This document shows, one piece after another, positions 15,862 to 24,197 of a stretch of 64,000 bases of DNA. The stretch lies in assembly GCA_949927415.1 (NCBI GenBank), contig CATLFB010000002.1, forward strand, positions 372,001-436,000, given 5' to 3'. Made by a program: the position numbers and the translations under genes. Each line of letters begins with the position of its first letter. The first letter of the stretch is position 1. The notes beneath the pieces are model-generated. The model saw only the letters and a program-made list of their open reading frames with translations, had not been told where the DNA came from and made no database searches. Origin of the DNA: an uncultured Candidatus Melainabacteria bacterium (GTDB lineage: Bacteria; Cyanobacteriota; Vampirovibrionia; Gastranaerophilales; Gastranaerophilaceae).

Positions 15862-15887
15862 TTCCCACTCAAACAAAGGAGCCGCCA

Positions 15888-18800
15888 ATGTTACAGGAAG
15901 CAACAAAAGCATTAAATTCAGCATTTAACAACAGTTTTATAAAAAAATTAAGCCAATATCTTCACGACTGCGTCAGAGAAGAAGTTAAAAGCTCGACTTT
16001 CAGAAACCTAAAAGGCGACAAAGATAACAAATGGATTTTTCTTCAAGGTGATGAAGAACTTTTCACACAAGGAAAAGATTACATTTCACTTGACGGAAAA
16101 GACAGCAAACTTACTGAATTAATGCTTCAAAGCGAACTTGGCTCAAAAGACAAATATTTGATTTACGGATATTTATTTTTGGTTGGAAAAAGCAACAAAT
16201 CAAAACGCCAGAACGAATTTTTAACCCCGCTTCTTTATATGCCCTGCAAACTGGAAAGAAACGGTGTGAATATTAACTGTCTTCCGCTTGATGAAGTTCT
16301 TTCGCTAAACACCGGTGCACTTGCGGCTTTGATGCGCAAATCCGATGACGAAGATGAAACCGATATTATGCTTGAAGGACTTTTGGATGTTGTGCCGGAC
16401 TTGCCGATTACAGAAGAAAAGTTGAACATCTTTTTGACAACTTTGAAATCGCTCGTTCCGGAAGTTGAAATTTCATACAACAAATCCGATTACGAAACCG
16501 AAGACAATATTACAAAAACCTTAGAAAAAGATTTTTACAAAGAAAAAATCGACGGCGAAAATGTTGAAGATATTATTGAAGAGGAAGAAAATGCGCAAAA
16601 ACAGCGTGTTAAGCTGGAAAAAATTTCCGTAACTTATCAAAGCGCAATTATCTTGACAAAACGCCCTTCTATGACAGCCGGTGTGCTTCATGAACTTACA
16701 AGGATTGCCGAGCAGCCGAGCGGGATTTACCGCGAAACAGCATTGAGCATAATTAACGAAGAATTCGCGCAAAGCAAGGAAAAATCAGTTCCGATAAAAG
16801 ATATCAATAAAATCAAAGAATTCTACCCGATAACTCCGCTATCGCTTTCGGATACGCAGGAGCAGGTTGTAAAAAATATTGATAACAGCAGTTTTGTAGC
16901 GGTTCAGGGGCCTCCGGGAACCGGCAAATCGCAGACAATTGTCAATCTTGTTTCGCACCTTGTCGCAAACGGCAAAACCGTTCTTGTTGCATCACGTATG
17001 GACAAAGCAGTCGACGTTGTTGCTGAACGCCTGAACGAACTCGGTGCAAGCCATATGGCGCTTCGCGCAGGAAGATTAAATTACCAGCGTTCATTGAGCA
17101 ATGAATTAAACGCGCTTATTGCCGAACACTCAGCACTTGATGAAGATGTTGAAGACGCACTTTTTGCCGATGTTGACGACATGAAAAACCATCTTGATAT
17201 CCTCCGCGGCACTGAAGACAAGTGTGAAAAGATTATCAAACTTGAAAAATCCTGGCACGACAAGTCAATTGAAGTCGAAGAAGAAAGTGCACTTCATCCT
17301 GCACCAGTTTTCATCAGAAAAAATCTCAAAAAACCTGAAGTTGACTCTATCAGAAATATTATAAAAACTTTAAAAGAAAACAACGCTAAATCAGGAATTT
17401 TCAGCAAATTTACAAACTTTACGACGCTCTCAAACCTGAAAAAAATCCTAGATTTGAAAGAATTTGATGCAGATATGCAAAATCTGGCAAAACTCGCTGA
17501 AGAACTTCAGTTTGCAGCAAAAATTTGCGATATGAACACAGTTGAAGAACAAATTCAAAACCTCGGCAATCTTCACATCATGTCAGAACAAATCAGGCAG
17601 ATGAAAAAGAAACAGCCGCGTCTTGCCGTGAATATTCTCAAAAATAAGCGCCGCGAAGCTTTGAAAGCACTTTTACGCGACGAAAACAAGCGCCGCCGTT
17701 TGAAAGTTCACGCAAAATCTCTCGTTTCAAACAGAAAACGCCAGCAGACAAATATTCTTGAAGAAGAAGATTTCAAACCTCTTTTGGAGGCTTTCCCCTG
17801 CTGGTGTGTGACAACTTACGCGGTTTCAGATTCGCTGCCGTTGAAACCAGGAATGTTTGATGTTGCGATTATTGATGAGGCGTCACAGTGCGACATTGCA
17901 AGCTGTTTCCCGATACTTTTCCGCGCAAAACGCGCAGTAATTGTCGGTGATGACAAGCAATTACCGCACCTTTCCTTCCTCGAAAAAGCAAAAGAACAAT
18001 CTTTCCTGAGCCAGTACGGAATTCCCGACAAATACCAATTAATATGGCGTTTCAGGACAAATTCGATGTTTGATTTAGCGGATTATTATTCAATAAATTC
18101 AGTAATGCTTGATGAACATTTCAGAAGTCTTCCGCCCGTTATAAATTACTCAAACCACGAGTTTTACAACGACAGAATACGTGTTATGAAAAAAGACCGC
18201 AAAGATGATGTCGTTCTTGAGTTAGAGGAAGTTAAAGACGGAAAAGTTGATAGTGACGCAACCCGCAACCTTCCCGAAATCGAAGCAGTTGTAAAACGTG
18301 TTCACGAAATAGTAATCGAGGACGAACGCAAAAATCCGGAAAATCCTGTTTCAATCGGGATAATTTCACCATTCCGCGCGCAGGTTGAGCAGTTGAAAGT
18401 TTCGTTATCAAAAGTGCTTTCTGATCATATGATTAAGAAGCACCAAATCGAAATCGGTACCGCACACACCTTCCAGGGCGATGAACGCGACATAATCCTT
18501 ATTTCTTGGGCGATTGCAAACAACAGTTTTCCGCAAAGCCTTATTTTCTTACAAAAGCCAAATCTGTTTAATGTGGCGGTTACGCGTGCACGCTACAAAA
18601 CAATAAATTTCATATCAAAAGATCCAACTGAACTTCCGGAAGGACATTTCAGAAACTATATTAACTTAATCAAACATTACCAGAATACCCGTCAGGCAAT
18701 GCTTTCCGGTGAAATTGAAGAAAATGCTTACAAAAATGAACTTGAGCGTGAAATTGCTTCACAAATCCGTGAACTCGGTCATAAAGTTCAAGCCGGCGCT

Positions 18801-19013
18801 GACATTGCAGGTTTGAGTGCGGATTTGCTTGTTGACGAAAAAATTATCATCGAAGTTGACGGTGTGGAAGACAAAAACCACACCTCAATGCCGGCAATGA
18901 AAAAACAGGCAATCCTTGAACGCTGCGGATTTAAGGTTAACCGCATAACCTTCCGCGAGTGGCAGTATTCGTCTAAAGCCGCGCTCGACAGGGTTTTGAG
19001 AGAGCTCGCATAA
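15888..19013 (+). CDS. SF1 (Upf1-like) helicase fused to a C-terminal PD-(D/E)XK-type nuclease domain
   Basis: 1,041 residues. The N-terminal ~310 residues resemble the DUF4011-type leader of large helicases (FLTPLLYMPCKLERNG). Helicase motifs: Q motif LSDTQEQVV, Walker A GPPGTGKS (341-348), motif II IIDEASQ (~659), motif III GDDKQLPH, motif V GTAHTFQGDERD and motif VI NVAVTRAR. The last ~95 residues (EIASQIRELGHKVQAG ... LLVDEKIIIEVDG) are a restriction-endonuclease-like (MTES_1575/Vsr-like) fold. Such fusions are suspected in DNA repair or defence. The start has AAAGGAG 8 nt upstream. A MITE lies immediately 5'. Confidence 0.88.
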   Translation: MLQEATKALNSAFNNSFIKKLSQYLHDCVREEVKSSTFRNLKGDKDNKWIFLQGDEELFTQGKDYISLDGKDSKLTELMLQSELGSKDKYLIYGYLFLVGKSNKSKRQNEFLTPLLYMPCKLERNGVNINCLPLDEVLSLNTGALAALMRKSDDEDETDIMLEGLLDVVPDLPITEEKLNIFLTTLKSLVPEVEISYNKSDYETEDNITKTLEKDFYKEKIDGENVEDIIEEEENAQKQRVKLEKISVTYQSAIILTKRPSMTAGVLHELTRIAEQPSGIYRETALSIINEEFAQSKEKSVPIKDINKIKEFYPITPLSLSDTQEQVVKNIDNSSFVAVQGPPGTGKSQTIVNLVSHLVANGKTVLVASRMDKAVDVVAERLNELGASHMALRAGRLNYQRSLSNELNALIAEHSALDEDVEDALFADVDDMKNHLDILRGTEDKCEKIIKLEKSWHDKSIEVEEESALHPAPVFIRKNLKKPEVDSIRNIIKTLKENNAKSGIFSKFTNFTTLSNLKKILDLKEFDADMQNLAKLAEELQFAAKICDMNTVEEQIQNLGNLHIMSEQIRQMKKKQPRLAVNILKNKRREALKALLRDENKRRRLKVHAKSLVSNRKRQQTNILEEEDFKPLLEAFPCWCVTTYAVSDSLPLKPGMFDVAIIDEASQCDIASCFPILFRAKRAVIVGDDKQLPHLSFLEKAKEQSFLSQYGIPDKYQLIWRFRTNSMFDLADYYSINSVMLDEHFRSLPPVINYSNHEFYNDRIRVMKKDRKDDVVLELEEVKDGKVDSDATRNLPEIEAVVKRVHEIVIEDERKNPENPVSIGIISPFRAQVEQLKVSLSKVLSDHMIKKHQIEIGTAHTFQGDERDIILISWAIANNSFPQSLIFLQKPNLFNVAVTRARYKTINFISKDPTELPEGHFRNYINLIKHYQNTRQAMLSGEIEENAYKNELEREIASQIRELGHKVQAGADIAGLSADLLVDEKIIIEVDGVEDKNHTSMPAMKKQAILERCGFKVNRITFREWQYSSKAALDRVLRELA

Positions 19014-19080
19014 TGTTTAAAAGAAAATTTAATATCTGGCATTAAATTTTACAAATTTCAGATAAATTTGTTCAGAAATT

Positions 19081-19839
19081 TTACTGCCCGACAACTCTTA
19101 CAACTTTATACGGAATCTTGTTTTTAACCAAAAATTCGCCCCATTCAATTTGTTCGGGGCTCAACTTTTCATTCTTGCGTTTGACTTCAACAAAAATCAT
19201 TTCTTTATCGTTCCAGACAATGTAATCCGGGGTCCCGAGCGGATTGTACCCTCGCATACCCAGAATATGACTGAGAACTTTTGAAAATGTTTTGTTATCA
19301 ATTTTTTTGAAAAATTCCTGAACAATAGGAGATTTGAAATATTCTGTCGGATTTTTATAGCCTTCAAATTCCCACTCGTCAAGATCTCTAATATATCCGC
19401 CATTTTCGTGTTTTTTTATTTGTTGGTTTATAAAAGATGAAAGATTTGTTTTTTTGATTAATTTATATTTCCGGCGGATTTCATAATCCTCAGGATGTGC
19501 ATTTTTTATGTCATAATACATTCCGGATAGACCATACGGCTTGTAAATTTCCGGCGAATAAAGTTCATCTAAAAAAGAAAGTATAAAAATTCCATTCCAG
19601 AACGAATGCTCTGCCCTCATGACTTTGTAGCCGCTGTTTCTGTAATATTCAATGACAAATTTTTCGGTTGAGCATTTGTCTCCATTTGTACAGTAAAAAT
19701 AATTTTTCCCGAGTTCACCGGTTTTTAGAGCCGTAATAGAAATTGTGTTGTTCACGATTTCTTCGGGCAAAACCTGTTTTGCATAATCGGGCAATGCAAA
19801 ACAGGTCAGAAGCATTAATGTTATAAAAAATTTTTTCAT
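19081..19839 (-). CDS. VRR-NUC domain nuclease with an N-terminal signal-like sequence
   Basis: 252 residues. The C-terminal ~60 residues carry the VRR-NUC core: GTPD205YIVW, F-V-E218-V-K220 and LSPEQIEWGEFL, followed by YKVVRV. An upstream segment (GYKVMRAEHSFWNGIFILSF, DELY) resembles the FAN1-type lead-in. VRR-NUC proteins are Mg-dependent structure-specific nucleases normally in the cytoplasm. Here the first 20 residues (MKKFFITLMLLTCFALPDYA) are a convincing Sec signal or anchor, so the enzyme may act in the periplasm. It is convergent with the helicase-nuclease gene. Confidence 0.82.
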   Translation of the reverse strand: MKKFFITLMLLTCFALPDYAKQVLPEEIVNNTISITALKTGELGKNYFYCTNGDKCSTEKFVIEYYRNSGYKVMRAEHSFWNGIFILSFLDELYSPEIYKPYGLSGMYYDIKNAHPEDYEIRRKYKLIKKTNLSSFINQQIKKHENGGYIRDLDEWEFEGYKNPTEYFKSPIVQEFFKKIDNKTFSKVLSHILGMRGYNPLGTPDYIVWNDKEMIFVEVKRKNEKLSPEQIEWGEFLVKNKIPYKVVRVVGQ

Positions 19840-19855
19840 AATTATATTAATACTA

Positions 19856-20188
19856 TTAACAATAATTTAAATCAATCTTTTCAATGTAACACCTGCAATT
19901 CGGGTGCATATCATCAGGGATATTTTGTATTTTTGCAAACACCATACCTTCTAATTTTTTACATTTTTCACAAACTTTTGAATCATTTGCTGTATGCCAT
20001 ATATATGCCTTTCCGTTGTTCACAGTCGCCAAATCCCTATTTGAGGGAATTCCAATAGTAATTAATTGGTTATGAATTCGTTTTTCATATTTTTCAAATT
20101 CTGCCCCTGTCATTTTGCCAATTTTTTCACGAGTAAATATTTGTCGAACTCCTTCCTGTGAATTCATAAATCTTAAGTATTTTGACAT
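19856..20188 (-). CDS. Small protein with phage Mu F-like C-terminal motif and a repeated accessory-protein motif
   Basis: 110 residues from the ATG at 20188, chosen for its GGAGG 6 nt upstream. The C-terminal half (YIWHTANDSKVCEKCKKLEG, then DDMHPNCRCYIEKI) matches the cysteine/histidine pattern at the end of phage Mu gpF-like head-morphogenesis proteins and some toxins. The N-terminal half (EKIGKMTGAEFEKYEKRIHN, QLITIGIPSNRDL) closely resembles residues ~22-53 of the 42,583 gene. Orphan gene; could be a phage fragment or an effector. Confidence 0.65.
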   Translation of the reverse strand: MSKYLRFMNSQEGVRQIFTREKIGKMTGAEFEKYEKRIHNQLITIGIPSNRDLATVNNGKAYIWHTANDSKVCEKCKKLEGMVFAKIQNIPDDMHPNCRCYIEKIDLNYC

Positions 20189-20342
20189 AATACCTCCATT
20201 GATAAATCTTATAAACATTCACATTATATTGATAATTATAATGTTTTACATGTCCGTATTTTTACTTACTTCTAAAGAGTAATTGACAAAAAAATCCAGA
20301 TGGTGGCATGATTTTAAGCCAACTTGATCAACAAAAATATTA

Positions 20343-20369
20343 AAATTTACAAAATTTTTGTAAATTTTT
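20343..20369 (-). terminator. Probable priA terminator
   Basis: AAATTTACAAAA...TTTTGTAAATTT is an AT-only 12-bp stem with short loop, with a T-rich run on the minus strand after it. It lies 60 nt past the priA stop. The gap 20219-20428 shows no gene. Confidence 0.55.
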
Positions 20370-20428
20370 TGCTTAACATTATTTTTTCATACTTTAACTG
20401 AAAAGGATTACTGGAAAGGGCTTTGATG

Positions 20429-22858
20429 CTACAAAATATCAAGCGGGTCAACGTCTATCGCTAGTTTTATGTCTTTGGGCATAGTGATTTTGTTTAAAAA
20501 ACTTGAGATAAATCGGTGGCCTTTTTTGAGCATTTCATCAGGCGGCAAATTTTCAACCGATGCCGCAGGTGAATTTTCGCAAAACGAATCATTTCTATCG
20601 CTAAATCCTGTTTCATCCGCAAAAACTCCGGTCAAGTCCGATTTCTCCATTAACTTATTCTTGATAATAATCTGAAAACGATAAAGCCCGTTTATCCGCT
20701 CAATTACACAAGGAGTTGGCCCCAGAACTTCCAGCTGTTCGCCAAATCCCATCTTTTCGCACATCGTGCAGAGTCTCAGCGCAATTTCCTGAGCAGATTT
20801 TTCGGCGCGAAAATTGTTCGCAGAACTTAAAATCAGCCTTATAATCTGGCTGAATGGCGGGTAGTCAAATTCTCTTCGCGCAGCAAGTTCTGTGTGAAAA
20901 AATTCGTCGTAATTTTGCGATTTGGCACTTGCGAGCGCATAATAATCCGGATTGTATGTCTGGAAATATACTTTTCCCGAAAACTCTCCGCGCCCGGCAC
21001 GTCCGGCGACCTGCGTCAAAAGTTGAAACCCTCTTTCTGATGCCCGGAAATCCGGCAGGTTAAAACTTGCATCAGCTGAAATTACACCAACTAACGTGAC
21101 ATTCGGGTTGTCCAAACCCTTTGCAATCATTTGCGTGCCGACTAAAATGTCAATGTCGCCTTTTTGAAACCTCTCCAAAAGCCTTATGTGTTCACCTTTT
21201 CTGACCAAAATATCGCTGTCTATGCGCTCAATATTGTTTTCAGGGAAAAGGTCTTTAATGTATTGTTCGATTTTTTGCGTGCCGGTTCCGCTGTTTCGAA
21301 GCGCGTCAGAGCCGCAGGCAGGGCAAAAGTCCGGAAAATATTCTGCATGATTGCAGTAGTGGCATTTCAGCATCTGATCTTTTGCATGCCAAATCATCGG
21401 GATTGCGCAGTTCGGGCATTCGATTACATGACCGCAGGCTTTGCACTGCGTGAATGTCGAAAATCCGCGGCGGTTGATGAGCAAAATTACCTGCTGTTTT
21501 TTTTCTAATGTTTCTTTGATTGCGTTTTGCAAAGGAATTGAAATGACGTTTTTGTAAGCCGCGCGGCCGTAATCCTGCATGTTTATGACGGTGACTGGCG
21601 GAACTTTTGCATCATTAAACCGTTTTTTCAATTCAAAAAGATTTCCGGATTTTTCGGCTCTGTAATAGGTCGAAATATCAGGTGTCGCAGAACCCAGAAG
21701 GAGCGGGCAGTTGTGGAATTCTGCAAGTTTTTGCGCAACGACTTTCGCATCATATCTGGGGGCGGGGGAAGTCTGTTTGTAAGCGCTTTCATGCTCTTCG
21801 TCGATAATTATAAGACCTATGTTTTTTAACGGTGCAAAAACCGCAGAGCGTGCGCCTGCAAGGATTTTGATTTCATCTTTGTAAAGCTTTTGCCAGACAT
21901 CATAACGCTCGCCGTCAGAAATACTGCTGTGCCAGATGGCGACATCTTCGGTGCCGAATTTTTTTGCCATACGTTTGGTTAATTGTGATGCGAGTGCGAT
22001 TTCGGGCGCAAGGAAAAGGACATTTTTGCCGGATTTGATGCAGTCGTCGATGAGTTTGAAATAGACTTCTGTTTTGCCCGAAGCCGTTACCCCATGCAGA
22101 AGTATGGTTTGAGCAGCCGTTGTGTTTTTGCCGTTTTGTTCATTTGCGGGCAGGCGTGAAGTTTCGCGTGCGGCGTTTATTTTTTCTTTTATGCCTTCGT
22201 AAACATTTTTCTGATCGCCCGAAAGTTCAAATAACGGTTCTTTTTCTGAGATTTTCAAAATATCCAGGGGGTTTCTGTAAATATTTTCTTCCGTGAGTTT
22301 AAGGCAGCCGAGTGTTTCGAGTTTTTTTATAGTTGTGCGTGTTGTTTTGGCCATTTTTTCAAACATTATCAGAGGCATTTTGCCGGAAGTTTTCAATAAC
22401 TCCAAAACTTCAATCTGGCGTTTGGTGGCACCATCAAATGTCAAAAACTCAACTGCAAGTTCGCTTTTTGAGGCTTTTTCAATGAGTTTCATCGGAATTG
22501 CGGCGTTCAAAACCGTGACCAAATCGCAGCAATAATAATTTGCGACCCATTCGAGAAGTTTCAAATATTCGATGGAAAAAAGCGGGGTTTCGTCGATGAT
22601 TTTGCTGATTTTTTTTACCCTGAAATCTCCGGGCAGATAATCTGAAAATCCTACGCAGAATGCATTAATCAGCCCCTGCCGGCCGAAGGGGACAAGGATT
22701 GCCTGACCGATTTGGAGTTTTGTATTCATCTCGTCCGGAATCAGGTAGCTGAAAGTTTTTACGCCGAGGCCTGTGATGTTTACGAGCGCGAGGGCGTATT
22801 TTTGTGAAATTGGTGTGTTTTGGAAATTGTTTTCAAATAAATTCAGATTTTTTGACAT
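20429..22858 (-). CDS. priA: Primosomal replication-restart helicase PriA
   Basis: 809 residues. Walker A in LLHGVTASGKTEVY, DEEH in LIIIDEEHESAYKQ, GSATPD, and two zinc-binding clusters (CKACGHVIECPNC, then CHYCNH and CPACGS). The motif GRAGRGEFSGKV precedes the C-terminal domain. PriA reloads the replisome at stalled forks. Two stretches not typical of the family are a polar insert just before Walker A (RETSRLPANEQNGKNTTAAQ) and ~35 residues near the C-terminus (around FADETGFSDRNDSFCENSPA). Encoded alone. Confidence 0.95.
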   Translation of the reverse strand: MSKNLNLFENNFQNTPISQKYALALVNITGLGVKTFSYLIPDEMNTKLQIGQAILVPFGRQGLINAFCVGFSDYLPGDFRVKKISKIIDETPLFSIEYLKLLEWVANYYCCDLVTVLNAAIPMKLIEKASKSELAVEFLTFDGATKRQIEVLELLKTSGKMPLIMFEKMAKTTRTTIKKLETLGCLKLTEENIYRNPLDILKISEKEPLFELSGDQKNVYEGIKEKINAARETSRLPANEQNGKNTTAAQTILLHGVTASGKTEVYFKLIDDCIKSGKNVLFLAPEIALASQLTKRMAKKFGTEDVAIWHSSISDGERYDVWQKLYKDEIKILAGARSAVFAPLKNIGLIIIDEEHESAYKQTSPAPRYDAKVVAQKLAEFHNCPLLLGSATPDISTYYRAEKSGNLFELKKRFNDAKVPPVTVINMQDYGRAAYKNVISIPLQNAIKETLEKKQQVILLINRRGFSTFTQCKACGHVIECPNCAIPMIWHAKDQMLKCHYCNHAEYFPDFCPACGSDALRNSGTGTQKIEQYIKDLFPENNIERIDSDILVRKGEHIRLLERFQKGDIDILVGTQMIAKGLDNPNVTLVGVISADASFNLPDFRASERGFQLLTQVAGRAGRGEFSGKVYFQTYNPDYYALASAKSQNYDEFFHTELAARREFDYPPFSQIIRLILSSANNFRAEKSAQEIALRLCTMCEKMGFGEQLEVLGPTPCVIERINGLYRFQIIIKNKLMEKSDLTGVFADETGFSDRNDSFCENSPAASVENLPPDEMLKKGHRFISSFLNKITMPKDIKLAIDVDPLDIL

Positions 22859-22910
22859 AAAAATTAAATGTTAGTTTTGCCATAATATCAAGAAAGTTTT
22901 TTATGTTCTA

Positions 22911-23155
22911 TTCTTTCTTTTTGTTGCGAAGCAAAAAGAAAGAACAGAACCAAAGTTCACTACTGGCATTGATTGAGTGAAGCCATTTTCTACGGCTCGT
23001 ACCTCGCCTTGAAAAGAAGGCAAAACTCGCTAGTTAAAAAGCACCCCTAAGCTCAACATGAAGCGGGCAAACTCGCTTTATTATTTGTCGTGACCCTTTT
23101 ATCATTTATAACTGTCGCTCAAACAATGCCCGCTTTGTTGTTGTTTTGCTAAGGG
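22911..23155. repeat. Structured intergenic region with several inverted repeats
   Basis: The 331-bp gap between priA and the PC4 gene holds no gene. It contains a 13-bp stem TTCTTTCTTTTTG/CAAAAAGAAAGAA (22911-22944) and a GCCTTGAAAAGAAGGC hairpin (~23011-23026). It also has a 9-bp AAGCGGGCA...TGCCCGCTT pair ~70 bp apart. Parts (GTGAAGCC ... AAAAGAAGGCAA) resemble the insert upstream of ssrA at 13.7 kb, so it may be a dispersed repeat. Confidence 0.5.
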
Positions 23156-23189
23156 TTGCTAATTTAAAATATAACGAAAAGAATAAATT

Positions 23190-23420
23190 TTACTCTTCCA
23201 TAAATTCTTTTCTTGCTTCCTGAATAGCTTCTTCGAGCAAATCAAGCTGGTCGGGTGAAAAAGTTACGCCTTTTTTGGTCGGAAGCCAGGTTGCGCCTTC
23301 ATCAGTTGTGTAGAATATTCTCATATTCAAATAACTTCTTCCTTTGTATTCGCTGACAGAAATTTGTAATTGTTCAGTGTCGCTTCTCTCAATAGTCGCC
23401 AAAATTTTTGCATCTGCCAT
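23190..23420 (-). CDS. PC4/YdbC-type ssDNA-binding protein
   Basis: 76 residues with the bacterial PC4 (transcriptional coactivator p15) pattern: LQISVSEYKGRSYLNMRIFY, WLPTKKGVTF and a C-terminal dimerising helix (SPDQLDLLEEAIQEARKEF). Such proteins bind single-stranded DNA as dimers; roles in transcription or repair are proposed. AGGAGAG precedes the ATG. It follows the nif3 gene on the other side of a 70-bp gap and may have its own promoter. Confidence 0.8.
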   Translation of the reverse strand: MADAKILATIERSDTEQLQISVSEYKGRSYLNMRIFYTTDEGATWLPTKKGVTFSPDQLDLLEEAIQEARKEFMEE

Positions 23421-23492
23421 TATTCTTCTCTCCTAATTAACTGTTACTCAGATATCGTAGCATAAAAAAAAATCATCAAAAAGCTTTGAATT

Positions 23493-24197
23493 TTAAATAT
23501 AAATAAACGGACTTTTTTCTGCGGCGCGAACAGTTTCAACATAAGGTTTCAAAAGATTTTCCAAAACTTCCAACACCAAAATTTCGCTCTCAAAGTGCCC
23601 GATATCAAAAACCACAATTTTACTATCCAACGCCGTATGAAATTTCAAATCTCCGGTGACAAACGCATCCGCACCACTATCAAAGGCTTCTTCAATAAAT
23701 TCCGCTCCGCTTCCGGCACAAAAGGCTATCCTATGGAGATTTTCGATTCTGCGATTGTTGACATAACGCAAATTCGTCGAGAGGGGTTTTAATTTTTCCG
23801 CCAAATCTTTAACTGAAATTTTGCAATCAACATATCTGACAAAATCAGGATTCCCGTTTTCGCCGGTCTTAATCTGCGCCGGATTTTCAAGGTTGAGGTT
23901 TTTAATCAGCGTATCTGTTGTGCCGCCGCATGCGCGGTCGAGGTTTGTGTGCGCGCAAAAAATATTGATTTTTTTATATTCAAACGGTATGAAAAACAGC
24001 GGATGATGAGAAATTATCATATCGCAATTTTTTTCAAACGCCTCTTTAACAACATCATCTGTTACAGTCAGACACATCATGACTTTTTGAATTTCCGCAT
24101 CTTCCGATTCTGTTAGAATTCCGCAGCAATCCCAACTTTCGGCAAATTCAGACGGTGCAAAATTATTGATTATTTTGTAAATTTCCGCTCTGTGCAT
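23493..24197 (-). CDS. NIF3-like dinuclear metal-centre protein
   Basis: 234 residues from the ATG at 24197 (MHRAEIYKIINNF), which overlaps the coaBC 3' end by 35 nt. Metal ligands are in SHHPLFF and CAHTNLDRACGG, and in the C-terminal VTGDLKFH and FDIGHFESE. Typical bacterial length for the short form. The biochemical role of NIF3/YbgI proteins is unsettled; GTP cyclohydrolase annotations are not well supported. Third gene of the gmk-coaBC-nif3 operon. Confidence 0.9.
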   Translation of the reverse strand: MHRAEIYKIINNFAPSEFAESWDCCGILTESEDAEIQKVMMCLTVTDDVVKEAFEKNCDMIISHHPLFFIPFEYKKINIFCAHTNLDRACGGTTDTLIKNLNLENPAQIKTGENGNPDFVRYVDCKISVKDLAEKLKPLSTNLRYVNNRRIENLHRIAFCAGSGAEFIEEAFDSGADAFVTGDLKFHTALDSKIVVFDIGHFESEILVLEVLENLLKPYVETVRAAEKSPFIYI

